A stretch of 64,000 nucleotides of DNA, taken from positions 51,728 to 115,727 of the forward strand of contig DASYXI010000002.1 in NCBI GenBank assembly GCA_035934995.1, in the 5' to 3' direction. The DNA comes from REEB95 sp035934995 (GTDB taxonomy: Bacteria > Pseudomonadota > Alphaproteobacteria > ATCC43930 > CGMCC-115725). Below the pieces are notes generated by a model, which did no database searches, was not told where the DNA came from, and saw only the letters and a list, made by a program, of their open reading frames with translations. Positions 1 through 7,281 of the stretch are shown piece by piece. Made by a program: the position numbers and the translations under genes. Within the stretch, counting starts at the first letter, position 1. Each line of letters opens with the position of its first letter.

Positions 1-1341
1 CAAGCCGATGCCGAAAACCTTGAGGTAGGTCGCAAAGGCAACCGCTGCGGTAAGCGCAAGTCCGGCGCCTGCAAGCGCCGCCGTCAGTCGGCTGGCAAGA
101 CTTGCAAGATGGAATCCCTGAAAGAAAGTCTGAAAAAGATACCATTCGCTGACGAAGCCGGCTTGCGGCGGCATCGCCGCGAGGCTCATCGCAGCAAACA
201 ACGCCCCGAGGCCAAAAGCCCAGGAACTACGCGCAAGAATTCCCCGTTGCAACAGTTTGTAATCGCCAGCGGCGCGATAGACGCCGTCTGCCGAAAGGAA
301 CATCGCGCTCTTGGCCAGCGCATGGGCGGCGAGATGAAGAAGCGCGACCGTCCAAGCGAGGCCCGCCAAATCCATCAGGCCGTCCTGACGAAACATGAGC
401 GCTGCGCCCAATAAGCATACAGCAATCGACCCGTTCTCCGCAGAAGAAAGGCTCAATAGCTCGCGCCAAGCTTCCTGCTGGAGGGCATAGAGCGCTGTGA
501 GGATCGCGCTCAGGACGGCGATCGCGACCACGAAGATGCCGCCGATGGAAACGGGCAGCGCACGGTCAATCGGCAGCCAGTCGATCAGGCCGCGGCTGAG
601 CGCGAAGAAGGCGGCGTTCAGGATGACGCCGGAGAAAAAAACGCCTGTCGCGCCGCTTCCGGCGCCGTAAGCGCCAGGGAACCATTCATAGAAGGGCAGA
701 AGGCCGAGCTTCGCGCCGAAGCCGACAAGGAGCAAAAGGCCCACAAAGAGCTGCTCCGCGCGCGGCATCGCCGCCGCTGCGGTTGCAAACGCGCTGAAGG
801 ATAGGCTGTCGGCATGCGCAGCCAAGAGAATGAACGCCAGGATCAACGCGACGGCGCCGGCCTCGAGCAGCGCCAGCATGAACAGCACCGGTCTGCCGGA
901 CTCCGGCGCGAGACTCTCGCCGAGGAGCATCACGGCGCCGCCGAGGCTCATGACCTCCCATGAAACGAGAAAGCTGACGGCATCCTGAAAGCCGAAAACT
1001 CCGAGCGCGCCAATGAGGCTCGCCGCCGCGCCGAAGATCCATGTCAATTGGCGGTCTGCCGGCGTCCCTAGCCACGACGCGAGCGTTGCGCCAACGAAGC
1101 CGAAACCGAGCAACCACGATGCTTCGGGCGACAACAGGAAAACCGAGCCCGCAGGTCCCATCCCGAGAACGGTGTGAACCGGCGCGAGCGCGTGCGGCAG
1201 AGTCATGATGATGAGCGCGAGAAGCGCAACGCTGCCGAGCCCTAGAAGGGCGCGCGCCACGACGGCGCCGCGCCGGACCAGCGCCAGGAGCGCCGCAACC
1301 AGCCATGCGGCAAGCGCAAGCAGGAGGAGATCATTCGACAA
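1..1341 (-). CDS. hyfB: Hydrogenase-4 component B-like membrane subunit (partial)
   Basis: Antiporter-like membrane subunit (HyfB/HycC, NuoL/NuoN fold) of a group-4-hydrogenase-like complex, expected to move protons or ions across the inner membrane. The 447 visible residues are nearly all hydrophobic helices and include family landmarks such as FLVSWEVMSLGG and KLGLLPFYEWFPGA; the C-terminus runs off the left edge. I chose the TTG at 1341 because GGGGAGG lies about 5 nt upstream, no better in-frame start is visible, and it gives the 11-nt overlap with the preceding gene expected in this tightly packed operon. It is the last visible gene of the riboswitch-controlled hyf-like operon. The family is clear; the exact start is less certain. 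Confidence 0.88.
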   Translation of the reverse strand, partial: MSNDLLLLALAAWLVAALLALVRRGAVVARALLGLGSVALLALIIMTLPHALAPVHTVLGMGPAGSVFLLSPEASWLLGFGFVGATLASWLGTPADRQLTWIFGAAASLIGALGVFGFQDAVSFLVSWEVMSLGGAVMLLGESLAPESGRPVLFMLALLEAGAVALILAFILLAAHADSLSFSAFATAAAAMPRAEQLFVGLLLLVGFGAKLGLLPFYEWFPGAYGAGSGATGVFFSGVILNAAFFALSRGLIDWLPIDRALPVSIGGIFVVAIAVLSAILTALYALQQEAWRELLSLSSAENGSIAVCLLGAALMFRQDGLMDLAGLAWTVALLHLAAHALAKSAMFLSADGVYRAAGDYKLLQRGILARSSWAFGLGALFAAMSLAAMPPQAGFVSEWYLFQTFFQGFHLASLASRLTAALAGAGLALTAAVAFATYLKVFGIGL

Positions 1342-2140
1342 CGCGGCCTCCCCGGATCTTTTGCGGCACGCGATCGAGGAACAGGAGCAACGCATCGATG
1401 ATGGCGGCCGGATTGGGCGGACATCCTGGCAAATAAAGGTCTACCGGCAAGATTCCGTCGAGGCCATTGCTGCAAGCATAGCCGCCGCCGGAAACGCCGC
1501 CCGACACTGCGCAAGCGCCGACAGCCATCACCCAGCGCGGCTCGGGCATCGCGTCATAGGCGCGTCGCAATGGCTCCCGCATCGCGTAGGTCACAGGCCC
1601 TGTCACGAGCAGCAGATCGGCGAAACGTGGCGACGGCGTGAAGAAAATGCCTAGACGATGCAGGTTGTAGAACGGGTTGTTGAGCGCTTGGAGCTCGGAC
1701 TCGCAGCCATTGCAAGAGCCGGCATCAACATGACGGATATGCAGGCTCCGGCGAAAGCCGTTTCGCGAGCTCCGTGCCTGATGTGTGCGCTCCCTGAGAA
1801 CGCTGCCATCGGCCAGCAACAAATCCGATCGCTCGCGCGTCCCGAACGCCCAGTCGAAGGAGGCTGTCGCTGCGCCGCTCGGACAGGCCTCGACGCAGAG
1901 CTGGCAGACGACGCAGCGACCGTAATCAACCGCGAGCCGCTGCTTTCCGGCGTCGTCGATCTGAACTGAGATCGCTGAGGATGGGCACACGGCAGCGCAT
2001 TCGTTGCAGTGAGGCGTGCAACGCTCTGGTTCGAATCGCGGCATTCCCAGCAGGCCTTCCTGGCCCGAGCCCTCGACGGTTCTTGGCCAGGCGGTGCTCG
2101 CCTTTCCATTCCGCAATCCGAAAAACGTCCAGAATGGCAT
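1331..2140 (-). CDS. HyfI/HycG-like small subunit fused to an N-terminal 2x[4Fe-4S] ferredoxin domain
   Basis: This 269-residue protein joins two parts that are normally separate. Residues about 35-90 form a bacterial two-cluster ferredoxin domain (Cys41, 45, 48, 52 and Cys76, 79, 82, 86), like HycF/HyfH. Residues about 135-260 are the NuoB/HycG-like electron-transfer subunit, with CNGCESEL at 143-150, Cys210 and LPGCPPNP (Cys240) as likely ligands of the proximal cluster. It would carry electrons between the large subunit and an external partner. The ATG at 2140 begins MPFWTFFG; a longer frame upstream overlaps the large-subunit gene and looks non-coding. It ends inside the start region of hyfB. 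The domains are plain in the sequence; the electron partner is unknown. Confidence 0.85.
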   Translation of the reverse strand: MPFWTFFGLRNGKASTAWPRTVEGSGQEGLLGMPRFEPERCTPHCNECAAVCPSSAISVQIDDAGKQRLAVDYGRCVVCQLCVEACPSGAATASFDWAFGTRERSDLLLADGSVLRERTHQARSSRNGFRRSLHIRHVDAGSCNGCESELQALNNPFYNLHRLGIFFTPSPRFADLLLVTGPVTYAMREPLRRAYDAMPEPRWVMAVGACAVSGGVSGGGYACSNGLDGILPVDLYLPGCPPNPAAIIDALLLFLDRVPQKIRGGRVVE

Positions 2141-2148
2141 GACGCCCC

Positions 2149-3657
2149 CTAGCGGTCGCATCCGGCGACCGTGAGGCCGAAGCTCGCCTCGTTGATCGCG
2201 TAATCCATCATGTTGCTGCCGTGAACGGTGAAAGGGAAAACCCGCCAGTTCGAGAAAGATGGCGATTTGATCTTCACCCGCGAAAGCATGCCGTCGCCGC
2301 CGAAATGCACTGCATAGAAGAGCGAGCCGCGCGGCGATTCGGCCCATCCGAGGCCTTCCGAATGCGGCTGCGGCGCGCAGGGGACCTGGACCGGACCGGG
2401 TTTGATCAGCCGCAAGACCGTTTGGATCAGCGCAATGCTTGCATCAATCTCGGCGATCCGAACCTGCGCTCGCGCATGAGCATCGCCGCTGGACCGGACG
2501 GGCGCCTCGAACGGAAGATCGGGGTAGGCGGCATAAGGGTGGTTTCGTCGCAGATCGCGATCAAAACCCGAGCCGCGCTGGATCGGCCCCGTCGCGCCTT
2601 GATCGAAGGCGACCTGCTTGGGCAGAACGCCGGTTGTGATCAGGCGGTCCAAGTGGCTGTTCGTGTTCTCCAGCATCCCGGTATAGGTTGCAATTTTCTT
2701 GCGCACGGTCTCGAGTTCTTCGCTCAGCCATGGCTCCGGATCGAGATCGCGCCGCAGCCCGCCCGGCGTCAGCAAGCCGCGAAGAAAACGGCTCCCGGCA
2801 AGACGGGCGTTGATTTGTTTCGCACGTTCTTCGAGAAGCTTGCCCTCGGCTTCGCCGACCTTGAGCGTCGTCGTGTGGGAAAGATGCCCGAGATAGTGGA
2901 GGTGGTTGTAAAGCCGCTCGAGCTCCGCCAGCAGCGAACGGAGCATCCGCGCCCGCAGCGGGACGTCGCAGCCAGCCGCGTGCTCGACGGCTTGGCAAAA
3001 TGCGAGAGCGTGCGCGAAGCTGCCGACGCCGGAAACCCGCTCGGCCAGCACGACGGCGCTGCTGAGGGGGCGCCCTTCGAAGCGTTTCTCCATGCCGCGA
3101 TGCTTGAAGAAAAGCTGCGGATGGAGGTGCAGGATATGCTCGCCCACGTAAAAGAAGATCAGCTCGACCGACTCCACCACGTCGGCTCGGACTGGGCCAA
3201 AAGGCAGACGCTGCACGTCGTCGCTCGCGATCTCGGGAAGGCCGCCATCTGCGGCCTCGAATGGCAGCAGCGTGTCGATCGGATAGGACGGGTCGAGGGG
3301 CGGCGCTTTCGGTCGTGCGCCGGGGTGGAGAACAAGGCGAACGGGCTCGGGATGGCCGGTGAATTCAACGCCGAACAAATCGGCGATCTCACGCTCGTAC
3401 CAACCCAAAAGCGGGCAGATCGATGCGACGCTTGGAACCGCGCCATTCACGAGGCATCGCCACACCAAGAATTCTTTTCTAGCCTCGCGGCTCGCGACAT
3501 ATCGGAGTTCGATGCGGCGAGAGCTGGGGCGCCAGGCATACGCCATCTGCATCCGGCCCCCTTTCCGGATCACGTCTGCGACCGTCGCGGGCACTTCTTC
3601 CGGTGTAATCGTCCGGAGATCCACGCCGCTCGCCGCCGTTTCAGCGCCAATGCTCAT
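2149..3657 (-). CDS. HyfG/HycE-like large subunit lacking the NiFe-binding cysteines
   Basis: This 502-residue protein fuses a NuoC-like N-terminus (WYEREIADLFGVEFTGHP at about 86-103) to a NuoD/hydrogenase large-subunit-like C-terminus, as in HycE and HyfG. In true group-4 hydrogenases the first nickel motif reads ERVCGICGFAH; here it is ERVSGVGSFAH (residues 207-217), so both cysteines are Ser or Gly. The C-terminal DPCxxC motif is replaced by EASFGL near residues 490-495. With all four nickel ligands missing the protein should not bind a NiFe centre, which points to an energy-converting-hydrogenase-related (Ehr) complex. The ATG at 3657 overlaps the stop of the preceding hyfF by 4 nt, consistent with translational coupling. 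Confidence 0.85.
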   Translation of the reverse strand: MSIGAETAASGVDLRTITPEEVPATVADVIRKGGRMQMAYAWRPSSRRIELRYVASREARKEFLVWRCLVNGAVPSVASICPLLGWYEREIADLFGVEFTGHPEPVRLVLHPGARPKAPPLDPSYPIDTLLPFEAADGGLPEIASDDVQRLPFGPVRADVVESVELIFFYVGEHILHLHPQLFFKHRGMEKRFEGRPLSSAVVLAERVSGVGSFAHALAFCQAVEHAAGCDVPLRARMLRSLLAELERLYNHLHYLGHLSHTTTLKVGEAEGKLLEERAKQINARLAGSRFLRGLLTPGGLRRDLDPEPWLSEELETVRKKIATYTGMLENTNSHLDRLITTGVLPKQVAFDQGATGPIQRGSGFDRDLRRNHPYAAYPDLPFEAPVRSSGDAHARAQVRIAEIDASIALIQTVLRLIKPGPVQVPCAPQPHSEGLGWAESPRGSLFYAVHFGGDGMLSRVKIKSPSFSNWRVFPFTVHGSNMMDYAINEASFGLTVAGCDR

Positions 3658-5117
3658 CGAATCCCCGGTCCCAGCGACTGCGCGGCCGACGCGAGGTAGC
3701 TCCAGACATCGGCCGGCCACCAGATGCCGAGAACCAACAGCGGCACAAGCGCGAGCCACATCGGGACAGCGCACCAGGCGGTTGTTGTGCGTCGCGGCGA
3801 CGGTTCGGGCAGCGCCGGCGTGTAATACATGTGCCGAAAATGGTTCAAGAAGCCGATGAAGATGACGACGAGCAGGACGGCCATGACATAGACGGCCCAG
3901 GAGAAGGACGCCGTCAATCCGGCTCGCATGATCGTGAATTCGCTCAGGAACAACCCAAAGGGTGGCGCGCCGGTTATCGCAACGGCGCCGGCCAGCCAGA
4001 GAGCCCCCTCAGTCGGAAAAAACCGTCCGACGCCGCTGATCTCCAGGATCTCCTTGGTTCCGTAAGCCCGCATCACATTGCCGGCGCCGAAGAACATGAG
4101 AGATTTGTTCAGCGAATGATTGAGCATGTGGTAGAGCGCGCCGGCGACGCCGAGCACGCCGCCAAATCCGAAGCCAAGAGCCACGATGCCCATGTGCTCG
4201 ATGCTGGAATAGGCCATCAACCGCTTGATCCCCTGCTGCCGGACGATGAAGAGGGCGCCGATCAGCAACGACAAGGAGCCGAAGGCGACCAGGACGAGCT
4301 GCGGCAGCCGGCCAATGTCGCCTGCCCGCGTGATGGCGAGAAATCGAACGATCCCGATCATCGCCGTGTTCAGGAGCGCGCCCGAAAGCATCGCCGAGAC
4401 AGGCGCCGGGCTTTCGCTATGAGCGTCTGGCAGCCAGCTATGCATGGGCGCGAGGCCGACTTTCGTGCCGTATCCGACCAGCACGAGAAGAAACGCAAGA
4501 ATCATCAAGGCCGGATTCATTTTGGGCGCCGCCGCGGCGAGCGTCGCCCATGTCATTTGATAGGTTGGTCCAAGAACGAAGCTGCCGCTCCAATAGAAGA
4601 GAACCGTTCCGAGCAGGGCGAGGCTGATGCCGGCCGAAACCACCATGATGTATTTCCAGGCCGCTTCCATGCTTTCAGCGACGCGTTCGAAGGCGACCAG
4701 AAAGGTGCTGACAAGCGTCGTGAGTTCGATCGCGATCCAGTAGATGCCGATGTTGTTCATGAGCGGCCCGACCAGGGTGGTCAAGCCGAATCCCGCGAAG
4801 AGCGCGTAGAATTTGAAGAGGCGGTCATCCTCGTCGAGGAGACGCATGTAGCCGATCGCATAAATCGACGCGAGAAAGTAGACGATTGCCGTGCACAAGA
4901 TGACCCAAGCCGAGACCCTGTCGATGATCACGTAATCGTCCCAGAAGAGTGTTTGCGGCCCATCGACCAGGAACGGGAGAGGGAGCGCGCAAGCGAACGA
5001 GATGGCGCTCGCGGTGAGGTTCAACGCCTCGGAGATCCGCGGCCGACGCGCGACGAGGCACCCGAGCGCGGCCGCAAGCGGCGCGATTGAGAGAGCCAAA
5101 AGGAGCCCGCCTACCAT
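3654..5117 (-). CDS. hyfF: Hydrogenase-4 component F-like membrane subunit
   Basis: Antiporter-like membrane subunit (HyfF, NuoN/NuoL family) of 487 residues, close to the usual length. It has more than a dozen hydrophobic helices and the conserved core GTKVGLAPMHSWLPDAHSES, followed by IKRLMAYSSIEHMG, which carry the Lys, His and Glu residues typical of complex-I-type antiporter subunits. It would form one of the ion-translocating channels of the complex together with HyfB and HyfE. The start ATG at 5117 shares one base with the stop of hyfE, and its own stop overlaps the next gene by 4 nt. The assignment is secure at family level. Confidence 0.93.
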   Translation of the reverse strand: MVGGLLLALSIAPLAAALGCLVARRPRISEALNLTASAISFACALPLPFLVDGPQTLFWDDYVIIDRVSAWVILCTAIVYFLASIYAIGYMRLLDEDDRLFKFYALFAGFGLTTLVGPLMNNIGIYWIAIELTTLVSTFLVAFERVAESMEAAWKYIMVVSAGISLALLGTVLFYWSGSFVLGPTYQMTWATLAAAAPKMNPALMILAFLLVLVGYGTKVGLAPMHSWLPDAHSESPAPVSAMLSGALLNTAMIGIVRFLAITRAGDIGRLPQLVLVAFGSLSLLIGALFIVRQQGIKRLMAYSSIEHMGIVALGFGFGGVLGVAGALYHMLNHSLNKSLMFFGAGNVMRAYGTKEILEISGVGRFFPTEGALWLAGAVAITGAPPFGLFLSEFTIMRAGLTASFSWAVYVMAVLLVVIFIGFLNHFRHMYYTPALPEPSPRRTTTAWCAVPMWLALVPLLVLGIWWPADVWSYLASAAQSLGPGIR

Positions 5118-5797
5118 CAGCCCACCAGCCGTTTAAGGGTGAGCGTGCTCGTCGTCCCGACGTGGGTCAGGAGATAGCCGACGAGCACGCCGAAACACGC
5201 CACCACGATCAGCAAATCGAAGAGTATGACGAGTTCGATCAGCATCGGCATGCCCGGCACCAGAATTTGGGAACCGAGAAAGATCCCGTTCTCAAGTACC
5301 AGCAACCCGAGCACTTGGCTGACCGCCTCGTGACGCACCGCCAGCATAAGAAAGCCGATGAGTTTCATCGACAACATGACCGTCAGGGCGAGGACGGCAA
5401 CCGTCAGCTCGAGGTGGAACTCAGCAGCGATCCTATAAGAGACGCTGAGGGCAAACATGACGAAGAACGCGCCGATCACGAGTCCCGAACTGGGCTGGAG
5501 GATCACATGGATTTCGCGATCGACCTCGAGCCGGCGGATGATCCGCCAAATCAGATAGGGCAGCACGAGACCGCGAAACAGCAGGGTCAGGATCGCGATG
5601 ACGTAAAGCTCTGGATAGCTTCCGTAATAGCCTACCAACGTCGACAGGCCGGCGATGACCCAGGACTCGGCGGCGAAGGCGTAGAGGTAATTCTTGAGCC
5701 AACGCGAGCCGAGCATGACGAAAGACAAAAGCAGGCAGACGATCGCCATCAGGCTGAACAGCGATGACGCGAGCGGGTCCAGATGTTGGATCAGCAT
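5117..5797 (-). CDS. hyfE: Hydrogenase-4 component E-like membrane subunit
   Basis: A 226-residue membrane protein of the HyfE family (NuoK-like C-terminal part), with about seven predicted hydrophobic helices. The segment LMLAVRHEAVSQVLGLLVLE matches the conserved part of the family, and the C-terminal helices contain the buried Glu typical of NuoK-like subunits. The ATG at 5797 gives MLIQHLDPL; the longer open frame upstream is an out-of-frame reading of hyfC and was discarded. Only a few bases separate it from hyfC, so it belongs to the same transcript. Confidence 0.88.
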   Translation of the reverse strand: MLIQHLDPLASSLFSLMAIVCLLLSFVMLGSRWLKNYLYAFAAESWVIAGLSTLVGYYGSYPELYVIAILTLLFRGLVLPYLIWRIIRRLEVDREIHVILQPSSGLVIGAFFVMFALSVSYRIAAEFHLELTVAVLALTVMLSMKLIGFLMLAVRHEAVSQVLGLLVLENGIFLGSQILVPGMPMLIELVILFDLLIVVACFGVLVGYLLTHVGTTSTLTLKRLVG

Positions 5798-5802
5798 GGT
5801 CG

Positions 5803-6753
5803 TCAGCTCAACTGGGTCCCAATGATCGACAAGACGGCCAGCAGGAACGAGGCGGCAAGCGGCTCCTGGTAACGATAGAACCGCAAGCGTGACTGCGCCG
5901 TCTCGACGAAGACAACCATGGCGGCGACCATGACGAATTTGATGATGAGGCCTGCCGCGGCGCCGACCGCGCCGATCGCCGTTCCCTTCATCGAGAGTCC
6001 CCAAGGAAGAACCAGGACATTGCAGAAGATCGTGTAGAGGATGAACTGCTTCATCGCCGAGGCCCATTTGAGCAACGCCAGCAACGGGCCCGAATATTCG
6101 AGGATCCGCGCCTCCTCGATCATGTAGACCTCGATATGCGTGCTCGAATGGATCGGCATGCGGTCGGTCTCGACCAAGAGGAGAATGAAGAACGCGGCCA
6201 CGAGAAAGAGATGCGCTGGGCTCCAGTAAGCGGGCCAATTCGAAGCGAGCAGGTGATTGACAACGAAAGGAATCATCGCCTTCGCCAGCAACGTGATGCC
6301 GACAAAGACCAGAATCAGCGTCGGTTCCGCGAGGATGGCGACCATCGCGGCGCGGCTCGAGCCGATGCCGCCATAAGCGCTCGATGTGTCGAGTCCCGCG
6401 AGGATGATCATGAAGGAGCCGAGGGTCAGGATCAGGCCGCCGCCAAGGATGTCGCCCATGTCGGAAAGCGGCAGCGGGTAATCGGTCAGGACCGGAATGA
6501 GGATGGGCACCGTCAGCATGCAGGTGAAGGCGACGATGGGGGTCAGCCAAAACAGCCAAGAAGCCGTTTGCGGGATCACGATCTGCTTGTGGAAGAGCTT
6601 CCAAAGATCGCGATAGGGCTGGAAAATGCCGGGCCCCTGAGAACGCTGCACGCGTTCCTCGAACTGGAGGATGATGCCCTGGATAAGCGGCGCCATCCCA
6701 ACCACCGTAATGACTTGGGCGATTTGCAGCAGGATGTCGCGCCCGCTCATCAT
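5803..6753 (-). CDS. hyfC: Hydrogenase-4 component C-like (NuoH/HycD family) membrane subunit
   Basis: NuoH-like membrane anchor (HyfC/HycD family) of 316 residues that links the ion-pumping arm to the soluble arm. Family features include RSQGPGIFQPYRDLWKLFHK after the first helix and the acidic loop FILLLVETDRMPIHSS, later EVYMIEEARILEYSGP. Two start regions are possible: ATG ATG at 6753/6750, which matches family N-termini (MSGRDILL), or an in-frame TTG at 6846 that adds 31 polar residues. The TTG sits only 1-3 nt after the strong GGAGGAG, too close to use it well, whereas an out-of-frame ATG at 6842 is ideally spaced and opens a leader ORF ending on this gene's ATG. It is the first structural gene behind the minus-strand fluoride riboswitch. 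Confidence 0.88.
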   Translation of the reverse strand: MMSGRDILLQIAQVITVVGMAPLIQGIILQFEERVQRSQGPGIFQPYRDLWKLFHKQIVIPQTASWLFWLTPIVAFTCMLTVPILIPVLTDYPLPLSDMGDILGGGLILTLGSFMIILAGLDTSSAYGGIGSSRAAMVAILAEPTLILVFVGITLLAKAMIPFVVNHLLASNWPAYWSPAHLFLVAAFFILLLVETDRMPIHSSTHIEVYMIEEARILEYSGPLLALLKWASAMKQFILYTIFCNVLVLPWGLSMKGTAIGAVGAAAGLIIKFVMVAAMVVFVETAQSRLRFYRYQEPLAASFLLAVLSIIGTQLS

Positions 6754-6842
6754 GGGTGCCTTGCCGGCAAAAGCCGGCGCGCTGCCATTGGCTTTGGCAG
6801 ACGCAATCCTCTTGTCTTGGGGGGTTGCTGGGGGCCTCTCAT
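6750..6842 (-). CDS. Putative 30-codon leader ORF coupled to hyfC
   Basis: A short ORF beginning MRGPQQPPKTRG and ending in a TGA that overlaps the hyfC ATG (ATGA). It starts 7 nt after AGGAGG (6850-6855), the best ribosome-binding site in the region. That same site can pair with the 3' strand of the fluoride aptamer (6874-6881). No homology is recognised and the peptide is basic and proline-rich. I infer that the riboswitch gates translation here and that hyfC is reached by termination-reinitiation. Confidence 0.5.
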   Translation of the reverse strand: MRGPQQPPKTRGLRLPKPMAARRLLPARHP

Positions 6843-6873
6843 GCAAACTCCTCCTGCCGTCCGCGGACGTCTA

Positions 6874-6921
6874 GGAGGAGTCATCAGCCCCAAGGGCGGT
6901 TATAAGGCGAACTCCATCGCC
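6874..6921 (-). promoter_or_regulatory. Fluoride riboswitch (crcB motif) upstream of the hyf-like operon
   Basis: On the minus strand the aptamer reads GGCGATGGAGTTCGCC, then TTATAACCGCCC, then GGGGCTGATGACTCC, matching the conserved parts of the fluoride aptamer. Its 3' end ACTCCTCC (6874-6881) is an exact complement of GGAGGAGT (6847-6854), the ribosome-binding site just downstream. A perfect 12-bp palindrome (6858-6869) sits in the loop between them. This is a translational platform: when fluoride holds ACTCC in the aptamer stem, the ribosome-binding site is free. Confidence 0.92.
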
Positions 6922-6932
6922 TTCATGAGAGC

Positions 6933-6961
6933 AGCATGAAAAGCCCTGGGTCGATTGTCAA
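6933..6961 (-). promoter_or_regulatory. Promoter of the hyf-like operon
   Basis: A perfect -35 TTGACA (6956-6961) and a weaker -10 CATGCT (6933-6938) are separated by 17 nt and placed just upstream of the fluoride aptamer on the minus strand. Visible consensus match only. Confidence 0.55.
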
Positions 6962-7030
6962 TAGCCGTTCGATCCAAGGATCGGCCGGAATTTGATTGGC
7001 GGCAGCCTCGCGCAGGCCTGCCCCCGGAAC

Positions 7031-7059
7031 TTGACCCGCTGCCCCAGTCGCGAGATATT
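7031..7059 (+). promoter_or_regulatory. Promoter of the metallophosphoesterase unit
   Basis: TTGACC (7031-7036) and GATATT (7054-7059) with a 17-nt spacer, ending 7 nt before the plus-strand fluoride aptamer, so transcription would begin at or near the first aptamer base. It is divergent from the hyf promoter. Confidence 0.55.
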
Positions 7060-7066
7060 TTGGAGC

Positions 7067-7112
7067 GGGGATGGAGTTCCCCTTAACCGCCGAAGAGGCT
7101 GATGACTCCTAC
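7067..7112 (+). promoter_or_regulatory. Fluoride riboswitch upstream of the metallophosphoesterase
   Basis: The aptamer reads GGGGATGGAGTTCCCC, TTAACCGCC, then GAGGCTGATGACTCCTAC, an excellent match to the fluoride aptamer core with a compensated P2 stem (GGGG/CCCC). It is followed at once by an intrinsic terminator that reuses the GACTCC strand, so this copy should act at transcription, with read-through when fluoride is bound. Confidence 0.93.
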
Positions 7113-7138
7113 TGCGTTTCACGCGGCGGGAGTTTTTC
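7104..7138 (+). terminator. Riboswitch-controlled intrinsic terminator
   Basis: GACTCC (7104-7109) can pair with the downstream GGGAGT (7128-7133), and GCG (7114-7116) with CGC (7122-7124), followed by a run of T. Forming this hairpin breaks the closing strand of the fluoride aptamer, so the two structures exclude each other. Confidence 0.75.
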
Positions 7139-7194
7139 TGTTTGCGCCTGCCGCAAAAGCTGTCCTTGTCTCCTTGCGCCCGCAAGGGATTCGC

Positions 7195-7281
7195 GTGCGG
7201 AGGAGCACGCTCGCAGCAGAGCCGGATAGGGTCGCTCGCCAAGGCTCGCGATGCGCGCCGGACTGTCAGAGTCGCCGATGA
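7195..7281 (+). CDS. Putative 28-codon leader ORF coupled to the metallophosphoesterase
   Basis: A GTG-initiated ORF (GTG CGG AGG AGC) with AAGGGA 5 nt upstream, ending in a TGA that overlaps the ATG of the metallophosphoesterase (ATGA at 7278-7281). The reading frame is open further upstream, so the exact start is uncertain. It is the weakest of the five leader ORFs here; I list it because the same stop/start overlap recurs behind other fluoride riboswitches in the window. Confidence 0.3.
   Translation: MRRSTLAAEPDRVARQGSRCAPDCQSRR

Noticed and set aside
2221..3699. 492-codon plus-strand open frame
   Set aside because: It is antisense to the hydrogenase large-subunit-like gene, has no family resemblance, and arises from the codon bias of the GC-rich opposite strand.
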